A DNA stretch of 64,000 bases from Macrostomum hystrix (Eukaryota; Platyhelminthes; Macrostomidae): the NCBI GenBank assembly GCA_950097015.1, contig CATNEN010000034.1, forward strand, positions 124,001 through 188,000, in the 5' to 3' direction. Below, piece after piece: positions 10,931-20,924 of this stretch. The notes beneath the pieces were generated by a model that was given only the letters and a program-made list of their open reading frames with translations, did not search any database and had not been told where the DNA came from. The position numbers and the translations under genes were made by a program. How positions within the stretch are numbered: the stretch's first letter is position 1; every line of letters begins with the position of its first letter.

Positions 10931-13900
10931 ATGCTAGATGACTATCAGCTACTTAAGGCAATTGGAAAAGGCAGCTATGGTGAGGTTTGGCTGGCCAAGC
11001 ATATTCGTGATCGGCGCCAGTATGTGCTGAAAAAAATCAGCTTGCTGAATGCCAATCAAAAGGAGCGAAAAAGTGCAGAGCAAGAATGCAAACTGCTGTC
11101 CCAGCTGAAGCACCCTAATATTGTCGGCTACAAGGTATTTAACTGACTTTGTTGTACTGATTAATCATATACTATTGGTCTTTGTTTGAAATCGACCCAT
11201 TTTTGTTGACAACAGTAGTAACAGTAATCATAGTATATTGATGACCACATGTACATTACTGAGCCACACGAGTTTTCATGATCAGCCAGATGTACACTCT
11301 CCATGGGGCTTGGCGCTCATTGGTGTAAATTTAGACAGGACGCCGAACCCTTCAATCCTCCGCCACACTTGAAATTGAAGGCCAACTTGAAGGTTTTGGC
11401 GCGCATTGTGACATCTCAAACTCACAGTGACCCTTTATAAAACTTTTACTAACTTTACCCAATATGACTGTGTATCTATTTCTTAGTAGTCAGATACTTT
11501 TCGCTACTAAAAAGAATAATTAAACTTGGTTAACACAATTGTGGCAACGAGTCATTCGAAACCAATCCTTAAAACAGGACTCCTTCGAGGCCAAGGGTAT
11601 TCTATACATTGTGATGGCCTTCTGCGAAGGAGGCGATCTCTATAGCCGCCTGAAGGAACAGCGTGGAACGGCGCTGCCCGAGCGTCAAATTGTTGAATGG
11701 TTCGTCCAAATCACGATGGCCCTGCAGTACATGCACGAGCGGAACATTCTGCACCGTGACTTGAAGACGCAAAACATCTTCCTGACTCGATCCAGGATCA
11801 TTAAGGTTGGCGATCTGGGCATCGCTCGCGTGTTGGACTCGTCCACGGACATGGCCAAGACTCTCATTGGCACGCCTTATTACATGAGCCCAGAGCTTTT
11901 CTCGAATAGGCCCTACAATCACAAGGTACTAGAGGCTGTTCTATACGAGCGTAACTCGTCATTGTCTGCCTTTGATTAGCTATCAGTTGTATTGCCAGAT
12001 TTGCCAGATTGTGCTATATAATTTACGAATAGAGTACCGCACCTACCCCACTCCATCGTGTGACAGTCGGACGTGTGGGCCCTCGGCTGCTGCGTGTACG
12101 AGATGGCAACGCTGAAGCACGCCTTTAACGCGCGCGACTTCAACTCGCTGTCCTCCAAGATCCTGCAGGGTCGCATGCCTGACATGCCCATGCAGTACAG
12201 TGCCGAGCTCGTGGCCCTTATCCGGGCGATGCTCAGCCAGGATCCGGACAAGAGGCCCTCCGTCAACCGCATCCTACGCGATCGTTTCATTCGAAAGAAC
12301 ATTCAAATGTTCCTGGATGCCACAGCAAACAGGCCTTCAACCGCTCCGGCTGGCGGCGGCCGCAGCTCTGAGGCACGTCGGCAGGCTCCGCCATCGCCGC
12401 CGCGAGCTCGAGAAGATCCTCCGCTGCCGTCGGAGGCGGCCGCCCGAGCTAGGCGTCGCGAACAGCGCGAAAGAGAACTGGAGCAAGAGCGCGAGAAGGA
12501 ACGACAGCGTGAACGTGAACGCGAAAGAGAGCGTGATCGTCAAAGAGAAAGGGAGCGTGAACGAGAGCGTGAACGAGAGCGTGAACGAGAGCGTGAACGA
12601 GAGCGTGAACGAGAGCGTGAATCGGCTTCGAAGGCGTCTGGTTCGGTGGATGACTCACGCAGCGACACAGCGGCGAGAAGACGCCGACGCGAGCAGATGA
12701 GCGCCGGCGGCGGTAGCGGCGGCCTGAATGCGCTGCGTGAGTGGCTTCTACTATTCGATGCGAATTCGCTAATGTTACAAATGCTAAATGGTTCAAGAAA
12801 TGAATACAATCCTTTTCTTAACCGCAAACATCCACACAGCAGCTGTCATGAATGAAACATACGACGTCGCCCTTACACCACGCTCGGTATATTTAATAGC
12901 ATTCAACAATTGACAATTCATATCTTTCTCAGCTGGGTGTTCTCGCATCTTTGAGTTGGTATTTGTGTATGCTTTCCTACTTTATGTTGTTCCTTACAAT
13001 TGTTTAGCACTTTCGCTCAGGCGTTTTTACTCATCGTTCCTACATATTTGATCAGTGTTGTCTCTCTAATGAAAACTAATGTCAGCGCAGAAGACATTGA
13101 AACATAATTTATTTACTTTTCCTCATCAGCTGGGCAGAGGTCGGCCCCGCCACCGCCCGCCATGGAGTCGCTTGTGCTGCTGCCAAGGCCGCTGCAGCCA
13201 CCAGTGGCCAAGCCGCGCCGTCAGCCCCAGGACAGAATCTCCGATGCTGTAAACACTTTATATCACCACTCAAGCTCTTGTAGCTACTATTGTACTTGGT
13301 TAATCATTAAAATTACGAGCGTAAATTAGATTAATTAAGTTTTAATGTACTGATATATTGTTAATTATAATAAATCATAATAAATCATAAGAGACTTTTT
13401 GTGTGAAAATTTGAGAGTCGATTATGGAGTTTAGGGAGGGTTTGGGGCAGAGAATGCGTACATTTGAGGGTCAATGATGGAGGTTAGAGAGGGTTTGGGG
13501 CAGAGAATGCGTACATTTGAGGGTCAATGATGGAGGTTAGAGAGGGTTTGGGGCAGAGAATGCGTACATTTGAGGGTCAATGATGGAGGTTAGAGAGGGT
13601 TTGGGGCAGAGAATGCGTACATTTGAGGGTCAATGATGGAGGTTAGAGAGGGTTTGGGGCAGAGAATGCGTACATTTGAGGGTCAATGATGGAGGTTAGA
13701 GAGGGTTTGGGGCAGAGAATGCGTACATTTGAGGGTCGATGATGGAGGTTAGAGAGGGTTTGGTGCAGAGAATGCGTACATTTGAGGGTCAATGATGGAG
13801 GTTAGAGAGGGTTTGGGGCAGAGAATGCGTACATTTGAGGGTCAATGATGGAGGTTAGAGAGGGTTTGGGGCAGAGAATGCGTACATTTGAGGGTCAATG

Positions 13901-15057
13901 ATGGAGGCTAGGGAGGGTTTGGGGCAGAGAATGCGTACATGTGAGGGTCGATGATGGATATTAGAGAGGGTTTGGTGCAGAGAATGCGTACATTTGAGGG
14001 TCAATGATGGAGGTTAGAGAGGGTTTGGGGCAGAGAATGCGTACATTTGAGGGTCAATGATGGAGGTTAGAGAGGGTTTGGGGCAGAGAATGCGTACATT
14101 TGAGGGTCAATGATGGAGGCTAGGGAGGGTTTGGGGCAGAGAATGCGTACATTTGAGGGTCGATGATGGATATTAGAGAGGGTTTGGGGCAGAGAATGCG
14201 TACATTTGAGGGTCGATGATGGAGGCTAGGGAGGGTTCGGTACTGTTTAAAATTTAGAAATTAAGGCTAAATTGGTTTTCTTACATTTCTCGCTCTAACT
14301 ACCTAATTAGTCTCGGCATTGCTGCTGTTGATTTTTTAACTGTCGTAACAAAAGCAGAATTATGCTTGCTGCTTTTACCGTTTATTTGAAGATTTTTCTA
14401 ACCATGAACGTGATATAGGCGAATTTCCTAATATGTTTAATAATATTTCCTTATCATTAAATCTTAACAACCAGGCTTAAAACACCAGCTATAGATCCTC
14501 AATCCGTCCCAATCCCCAAACAGCCGCGTCAGCCGCAGCAGTCGCCTCGCTCGCAAGTTGTCGCTGGCGATCAAAAAGACGAGGAGGAGCAACGCGACCG
14601 CGACAGTGAAGTGGTGGTGCAGCGCCAGTCATCGAAGGAGGCGGCCGAGGAGATGGACGACCTGGTTGAGCAGATGACCGCCACGCTGTCGTTTCATAAG
14701 GCTCAGAACCAGAAGAGACACCCAGCGGCTCATGCTGCTGCTGATGACGATGAGAGCGAAGAGGAAGAAGACACGGAAGACGAAGAAGAAGCGGAAGCAA
14801 ACGCTGGCCCGGTCGAGTCGCGTGAGGAGACAATGGGTCGCACAACTCGACTCCAGCAGCGGCTGGTTCAGCTGCGTAAGGACTGCCTGCAGCGGCTTGG
14901 TGTCGACATGCTTCGCAAGTGCTACGCCATCCTCGACGATCCGTCCAAGGATACCGAAGCTGCCCTGGTGCAGCTGCTAGGTAGGGAGACCTTCCAGGAG
15001 ATGGCCGGCAAAGTTTGGCAGCTCAAATTCGTTGAGGAGCGCCTCTTCCCAGGATAA
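10931..15057 (+). CDS. NEK-family serine/threonine kinase (NEK1/NEK4-like), five exons
   Basis: Exons 10931-11134, 11578-11925, 12067-12736, 13130-13248 and about 14524-15057 join in frame to 624 codons. All internal introns are GT-AG. The last acceptor is chosen by phase, and 14533 would also work. The catalytic domain (residues ~5-265) has the glycine loop GKGSYG, the lysine in YVLKK, CEGGDLYS, HRDLKTQN, the NEK-typical DLG in place of DFG, GTPYYMSPE and SDVWALGC. A low-complexity Arg/Glu segment (coiled coil, about 12460-12625) follows, then a proline-rich exon and an acidic stretch (EEEEDTEDEEEAE). The conserved-looking C-terminus reads LVQLRKDCLQRLG. NEK kinases act in cilia, mitosis and the DNA damage response. 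ATG 10931 is chosen because it immediately precedes the kinase domain. Confidence 0.88.
12460..12625 (+). repeat. Coding Arg-Glu microsatellite inside the NEK gene
   Basis: Imperfect then near-perfect repeats of GAGCGTGAAC/GAGC encode alternating Arg-Glu, predicting a long charged helix or coiled coil. The most regular part is at 12555-12620. Length variation would keep the reading frame only in multiples of three bases. Confidence 0.85.
13410..14238. repeat. 53-bp minisatellite in NEK intron 4
   Basis: About 15-16 head-to-tail copies of a 53-bp unit beginning GAGGGTTTGGGGCAGAGAAT. The spacing was checked at 13436, 13489 and 13542. Copies are nearly identical, with a few variants (GGTGCAG, TGGATATTAG) that recur together, suggesting multi-unit duplications. 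It fills most of the intron between exons 4 and 5. Confidence 0.95.
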
Positions 15058-15109
15058 TGAGAGCCTAGTTTGATGATTATTTGAAAAAACTGCAGCTTCG
15101 GTTCGCACA

Positions 15110-15440
15110 ATTCCGACTGGCTGGGGACTGAAATTTGATAATGGGTGATTCTGATTGGCTGGGAAATGTACTCGTAATTTTTCGCGGATGCTTCTGATTG
15201 GCTGGAAAATGGAATTCCTTAGGGAATGATTCTGATTGGCTGGAAAAAAGTTTTTCGTCGCGGATGATTCTGATTGGTTAAAAAATAGGATTATTTTATG
15301 TATGATTCTGGTTTTGTTTTTGTTTACGATTCTGACTGGCAGAGGACTGCGATTTTACTGTCAGTTTTTTTAATTGGTTTAGAAAGCCACAAGTTCTAAA
15401 GCTGTGTGTAATTACAATAGGCTGTTTATCTTTTATTGGC
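15110..15440. repeat. Degenerate ~38-bp repeats each carrying an inverted CCAAT box
   Basis: GATTGG or GACTGG hexamers occur at 15115, 15153, 15196, 15234, 15272 and 15334, and ATTGG at 15373 and 15435. Spacings are 38, 43, 38, 38, 62, 39 and 62 bases. The shared core reads GATTCTGATTGGCTGG. ATTGG is the reverse complement of the CCAAT box bound by NF-Y. The array lies just past the NEK stop codon (15057). The 43-base spacing is caused by a CTCGTA insertion at 15171-15176. Confidence 0.6.
15169..15176. other. TA-CTCG-TA octamer, insertion in a tandem repeat
   Basis: Compared with neighbouring ~38-bp units, this unit carries an extra CTCGTA after a TA dinucleotide, which explains its 43-base spacing. 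The same octamer is at 1541, 26231, 29626 and 55684, and reversed at 30660 and 41151. Confidence 0.5.
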
Positions 15441-16205
15441 TGATATTTATTCATTTACTTTTCTTCCCTTGTTCCTCGTTTCACAATGACAGCAGAAAAA
15501 GCTAGCATGAATGAAATCTAATATTAACTTATAAATTATTCTCGTTTCTTGGCCTGTGGATAATTCCCACTTTGCTGTTTATTTTATGCTAATGCAATTT
15601 GTATTCTTGTTTTAACTGTTCCGTCCATGTCTGGTTGGCAGAGCTTTATGCTGTGTTGGCCTTACGTTAAATAAATTAAAGCTTAAATTTGTTTTCATTG
15701 CTACTCACAATGGGATGGCTTGTATTCGATATAAAAAAATCGTCGATTCACAATGTGCTTTGGTAGAAGTATGATAAAAATGTCAAATGAGCCTTAATCA
15801 ACATTTACAATCCCATAATCAACCTTGTGTATTCCGATTGTGCAGCATAACTAGTCAAAAATGGATTCATCTGTCTTATTTGCACCTGTTTCATTTTGTC
15901 ACACCTGAATTTCAATTCTTTTTTTTCTGTTGGCTTCTTTAGTAGCAATTAAAAAGCACACAGCATTATCACAAATCATATATCTTATTAATTGTGCTTT
16001 ATTAACTATTGCTGATTTCATATTAAAATTCTGCGTAATTTTTAAGCAAATAGATTATCCAAATGAAACCCTACATTAAATGGGATAAATTGATATCAAG
16101 CTGGTCACCAAACTGGTCACTGCTTTGTGAGTCCCGTCTTGAATTAATATTATATTTAAAGTAATTAAAATAATTCACACAAACAATACTGATAGCAATG
16201 AAGGT
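15441..16205. other. AT-rich spacer
   Basis: No coding frame or RNA gene recognised. It contains an AATAAA-rich segment near 15670 and ends where the 22-bp array begins. Confidence 0.4.
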
Positions 16206-16215
16206 CAATGAAGGC

Positions 16216-16706
16216 TTACACTAATGTCACATCCAAGCCACACTAATGTCACATCCAAGCCACACTGATGTCACATCCAAGCCACACTGATGTCACATCC
16301 AAGCCACACTGATGTCACATCCAAGCCACACTGATGTCACATCCAAGCCACACTGATGTCACATCCAAGCAACAGTGATGTCACACCTCCAAGCCACACT
16401 GATGTCACACCTTCAAGCCACACTGATGTCACATCCAAGCCACACTGATGTCACATCCAAGCAACAGTGATGTCACACCTCCAAGCCACACTGATGTCAC
16501 ACCTTCAAGCCACACTGATGTCACATCCAAGCCACACTGATGTCACATCCAAGCAACAGTGATGTCACACCTCCAAGCCACACTGATGTCACACCTTCAA
16601 GCCACACTGATGTCACATCCAAGCCACACTGATGTCACATCCAAGCCACACTGATGTCACATCCAAGCCACACTGATGTCACATCCAAGCCACACTGATG
16701 TCACAT
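16216..16706. repeat. 22-bp minisatellite
   Basis: About 22 copies of a 22-bp unit with core CACTGATGTCACATCCAAGC. Longer variants with CACACCTCCAAG or CACACCTTCAAG recur as a multi-unit block (about 16369-16420, 16460-16510 and 16550-16600). TGATGTCA in each unit resembles a CRE/ATF site with one mismatch; no function is implied. Confidence 0.95.
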
Positions 16707-17109
16707 CTGTCCAAAATCTCGGTTTTGTTCAATTTCTGCCTTGAGTTGTGTCGCTCGCCAGTTTAGATTAGAGCACGAATGTTCAGCTACAGTTGGGTTT
16801 GCTATTTAACTGTGCGCCGGAAAATGAAATTCGATCTTAGCACTCCGTACATTGGATAGTCACAGAACAGTCAATGTGCTTTTGTAGCAAACTTGTGCCT
16901 TACCAAGCTAACAAAATAAATCCGCCTAGAAATATTCAAGTCTTATCAGTGTCTGAGACTGCTTCTAGTCTCTCCGTAATAGAATCGACCGGCAACTACG
17001 CTCGTAGCATTTTAAACAAACTTTGCTAACTCAACAGTTTGATCAGCTCTAAACATAAAATTTGCCGGCAATTATTAAACCATATGGTCAAACTCTGGTC
17101 AGCGACACA

Positions 17110-18879
17110 ATGACAGAAAGCATGGAGCCGACAACCCTTATGGCCACAGCTCTACCCGAGTTTGAGTCCATCTTCGAATGCCGTTAGTATCCAAATAATA
17201 TATATTAAACTTGTAGGACAGAGTTCAAAATCGTACCAGAAACGGAGCTAGAAATGGAGCTAGAATCGTACCAGAAACGGAGCTAGAAATGGAGCTAGAA
17301 TCGTACCAGAAACGGAGCTAGAAATGGAGCTAGAATCGTACCAGAAACGGAACTAGAAATGGAGCTAGAATCGTACCAGAAACGGAGCTAGAAATGGAGC
17401 TAGAATCGTACCAGAAACGTAGCTGGAAATGGAGCTAAAATCGTACCAGAAACGTAGCTGGAAATGGAGCTAGAATCGTACCAGAAACGGAGCAAGAATC
17501 GTACCAGAAACATAGCTAGAATCTTACCAGAAACGGAGCTAGAAATGGAGCTAGAATCGTACCAGAAACGGAGCTAGAAATGGAGCTAAAATCGTACCAG
17601 AAACGTAGCTGGAAATGGAGCTAGAATCGTACCAGAAACGTAGCTGGAAACGGAGCTAGAATCGTACCAGAAACGGAGCAAGAATCGTACCAGAAACATA
17701 GCTAGAATCTTACCAGAAACGGAGCTAGAAATGGAGCTAGAATCGTACCAGAATCGGAGCTAGAATCGTACCAGAAACGGAGCTAGAAATGAAGCTAGAA
17801 TCGTACCAGAAACGGGGCTAGAAATGAAGCTAGAATCGTACCAGAAACGGGGCTAGAATCGCACCAGAAACTGAGGTAGAAACGTAGCTAGAAATGAAGC
17901 TAGAATCGTACCAGAAACGGGGCTAGAATCGCACCAGAAACTGAGGTAGAAACGTAGCTAGAAATGGAGCTAGAATCGTACCAGAAACGGGGCTAGAATC
18001 GCACCAGAAACTGAGGTAGAAACGTAGCTAGAAATGGAGCTAGAATCGTACGAGAAACGTAGCTAGAAATGGAGCTAGAATCGTACGAGAAACGGGGCTA
18101 GAATCATACCAAAGGCGAGCTAGAATCGAAGAAAAAAACATATCTAGAACCGTAGCAGAAATGGAAGATAGAATCTCGTGTAGTGTAACTTTTAAGAAAT
18201 ATTTAAGGAAGAGTGTTAAAGCTATCTAACTTGACCATCTTTTTACTAAATTTCTTTTTTAACTGACAGACTACTTAGAGTATAGAGGACGAATGTGTAA
18301 CTTTCGGAATCAGAATCACAAAAGAGTCACGAGATATTCAACGATTCTCGTGGGGTGTCTGGTGGCAAGAACCACCAATATAGGCATATTTTTTCTGGTC
18401 ACAAAATTTCAACATGTGACCATGTCGGCAATTATGGTCACTTATGGTTGATTATTTAAAAAAGATAATTTTTTTACTTTTGAACCAATATGGATTCGCC
18501 ATAGAAGTTTATACAAAGCATTGTTTGTTGTTCTTGTCACCACGGTCTTCGGAAAGAATCGCATTTAAAATACCCCTTTCTAATGTATTTCTAATGTGAA
18601 TTAAAAGTTGTAACAAAAACCGTCTCAGAAAAGGAGCTTTTCGAAGGCAGCTGCATCACCTGGTTCCACCTGGGCGGCATCGTCTCAGTAGCCTACATCA
18701 TTATCCTGGTGCTGCTCCTGGTGGTGCTGGAGGCCGTGCTCAAACCGGAAAGCGGCGACGAACGGGAGCGAAAACTTGAAGCGGAGGCGGACGCGGCGGA
18801 GGCGGAGGAAGCAGCGGCTGCTGCGGCGGAAACTGCGTCTCATGAGGCGGCCTCCACAACTGTTACGGATCTCGCTTGA
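17110..18879 (+). CDS. Small single-pass membrane protein, two exons
   Basis: Exon 1 17110-17182 and exon 2 18629-18879 join across a phase-1 GT-AG intron (donor GTTAGT, acceptor CCGTCTCAG) to give 107 residues. The N-terminus (MTESMEPTTLM, then LPEFESIFEC) is acidic. One strongly hydrophobic segment of ~22 residues (VSVAYIIILVLLLVVLEAVL, about residues 42-61) is followed by a charged, Ala/Glu-rich cytosolic-type tail ending TVTDLA. The lack of a cleavable signal peptide suggests a type II or III anchor, but topology is uncertain. I do not recognise the family. Support comes from the matching intron phase, the clean TM segment and GC-rich codon use against AT-rich flanks. The intron is filled by a 35-bp minisatellite. 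Confidence 0.65.
17229..18112. repeat. 35-bp minisatellite in the intron of the small membrane protein gene
   Basis: Units of ~35 bp built around AATCGTACCAGAAACGGAGC plus AGAAATGGAGCTAG, with shortened units (AGCAAGAATCGTACCAG) and a longer composite near 17860-18040 containing CTGAGGTAGAAACGTAGC. The array spans most of the 1.45-kb intron (17183-18628) without disturbing either splice site. Confidence 0.95.
18113..18628. other. Non-repetitive 3' part of the intron
   Basis: AT-rich intronic DNA between the array and the acceptor at 18627-18628. No additional exon is seen. Confidence 0.4.
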
Positions 18880-19171
18880 ACCGAGAACTGACCTGACATG
18901 ACCACGCCCGATTAACGTGACATTGTATTGAATACATCAGGACTCTAATCAAAGCTTAACCTTGACGTTTAATGACACTACTGCTTGCTACATTACGGCT
19001 CCTGTGCGCTTTCCTAGATATCGGTTGCTCTAAAATGTGAATTCTGTGCTCCACTTGTTAGATGTCAGAGGTATTTTTCTGCCCAATCTTTTTAATTAAA
19101 AACGGTAATATGCAGAGACAAAGATTTTATAAATTAATTTTTATGGTTCTGCATACAGCTGCTCTCAACTT

Positions 19172-20048
19172 CTACCCTGTCTGGCTACCTCCATCCTTCT
19201 ATCCTGTCTGGCTACCTCCACCTTCTATCCTGTCTGCCTACCTCCACCTTCTATCCTGTCTGCCTACCTCCACCTTCTATCCTGTCTGGCTACCTCCACC
19301 TTCTATCCTGTCTGCCTACCTCCACATTCTATCCTGTCTGTCTACCCTCACTGTCTATCCTGTCTGCCTACCTCCACATTCTATCCTGTCTGCCTACCTC
19401 CACATTCTATCCTGTCTGCCTACCCCCACAGTCTATCCTGTCTGCCTACCTCCACATTCTATCCTGTCTGTCTACCCCCACAGTCTATCCTGTCTGCCTA
19501 CCCCCACAGTCTATCCTGTCTGCCTACCACCACATTCTATCCTGTCTGCCTACCTCCACCTTCTATCCTGTCTGCCTACCTCCACCTTCTATCCTGTCAG
19601 CCTACCTCCACCTTCTATCCTGTCTGGCTACCTCCACCTTCTATCCTGTCTGCCTACCTCCACATTCTATCCTGTCTGTCTACCCTCACTGTCTATCCTG
19701 TCTGGCTACCTCCACCTTCTATCCTGTCTGCCTACCCCCACAGTCTATCCTGTCTGCCTACCTCCACCTTCTATCCTGTCAGCCTACCTCCACATTCTAT
19801 CCTGTCTGTCTACCCTCACTGTCTATCCTGTCTGGCTACCTCCACCTTCTATCCTGTCTGCCTACCCCCACAGTCTATCCTGTCTGCCTACCTCCACCTT
19901 CTATCCTGTCAGCCTACCCCCACAGTCTATCCTGTCTGCCTACCTCCACCTTCTATCCTGTCAGCCTACCTCCACCTTCTATCCTGTCTGGCTACCACCA
20001 CCTTCTATCCTGTCAGCCTACCTCCACCTTCTATCCTGTCAGCCTACC
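19172..20048. repeat. 26-bp minisatellite open in three frames
   Basis: About 33 copies of a 26-bp unit with core TATCCTGTCTGCCTACCTCC. Because 26 is not a multiple of three, translation cycles through all three frames, giving a 26-residue super-period. None of the frames contains a stop, which creates a 361-codon open frame (19062-20147). That frame is an artefact of the repeat and I do not call it a gene. Confidence 0.95.
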
Positions 20049-20217
20049 TCCTCCCTTCCGTTCTCTCTTTCTGGTCCCTCATCCTGCCATTTCAGCTTAG
20101 TCATTGTCCTGAGGTCTTGCTATTTCGGCAATGCCAAAGACGCATAAAAATATTTCGCTTCTCCGTTGCCAAATTTGGAGCTCTGCAAGGCACAGCTCTG
20201 CCTACAGTCATGTATCT

Positions 20218-20618
20218 TTATTTGCTTAGAACTAGTTCGCCTATTCCACTATTCCAACTTTTGACTTGCCGTTTCACCTGTCGCCAGCTCTGAGCACTTT
20301 TATTATAACTCTGAAGCCAGGTGGAGTGGAGATCATGGCAAACACTGCGTACAACAGGACTGTGCGTATTTGCACTTTTAGTGCCCGCACTGACTGAGAC
20401 AGTGTTGGCAAGTAATTTCAGTTCATATAGTGCCTCTCTGCGATCTGAAACTTGAACGGATATTCTAACCTCTGAATTCAAGAAGTCTTTCAGTTCCTTC
20501 AGGGACTGTCTGCCATTCTTCCTCTAGTCCTTCAGGGACTGTCTGCCATTCTTCCTCTTGTCCTTCAGGGACTGTCTGCCATTCTTCCGCTTGTCCATCA
20601 GAGTCTCTCTGCCTGAAA
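20218..20618 (-). CDS. Possible last exon of an unknown minus-strand gene
   Basis: On the minus strand a good acceptor (TACTTTTTTCAG) ends near 20619. It is followed by three 33-bp repeats and then a frame ending at 20218 that reads like real protein: FLNSEVRISVQVSDRREALY, then STWLQSYNKSAQSW and a C-terminal GELVLSK. That frame has an in-frame TAG in the third 33-bp repeat, where the other copies have AAG. The real exon must therefore start later, use another frame (EEWQTVPEG repeats, 20465-20618) or be broken. No family is recognised. Confidence 0.25.
20490..20600. repeat. Three 33-bp tandem repeats
   Basis: Three copies of a 33-bp unit with core TCCTTCAGGGACTGTCTGCC. The unit length is a multiple of three, so on the minus strand it encodes an 11-residue repeat in each frame (EEWQTVPEGxE in one of them). 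Confidence 0.85.
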
Positions 20619-20924
20619 AAAGTATATTTATTGATAAGGAAATACACAGATAGAATAACCAGGAATGTGATATTATCAAGACAGTTTGGAATCCTTGTGC
20701 AAACATATGAAGAACAATGATGCGGGGCGGTGTATTTGGACAATCTGCAAGCTAAACTGCGAGCTAGACATTAGTTCTTCGACAAACAAGTTTAGATTTT
20801 GTGTACGGAACCGCCTCATTTGCAAATGAGATACAGGCCTTGTAAATAGCTCTCCATTGCCAGTGAGAAAAACGTGGTAATGGGTTGAACTGAGGAGGCG
20901 GCGGTTCTCTAAGCACCACAAATT

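Noticed and set aside
12200-12827. Alternative frames across the NEK Arg/Glu region
   Set aside because: The repetitive GAGCGTGAAC tract is open in several frames; kinase motifs fix the correct one.
19062-20147. 361-codon open frame rich in Pro, Leu, Ser and Tyr
   Set aside because: It is the three-phase translation of a 26-bp minisatellite with no stop in any frame. Only the first ~30 and last ~25 codons are unique and neither resembles a protein.
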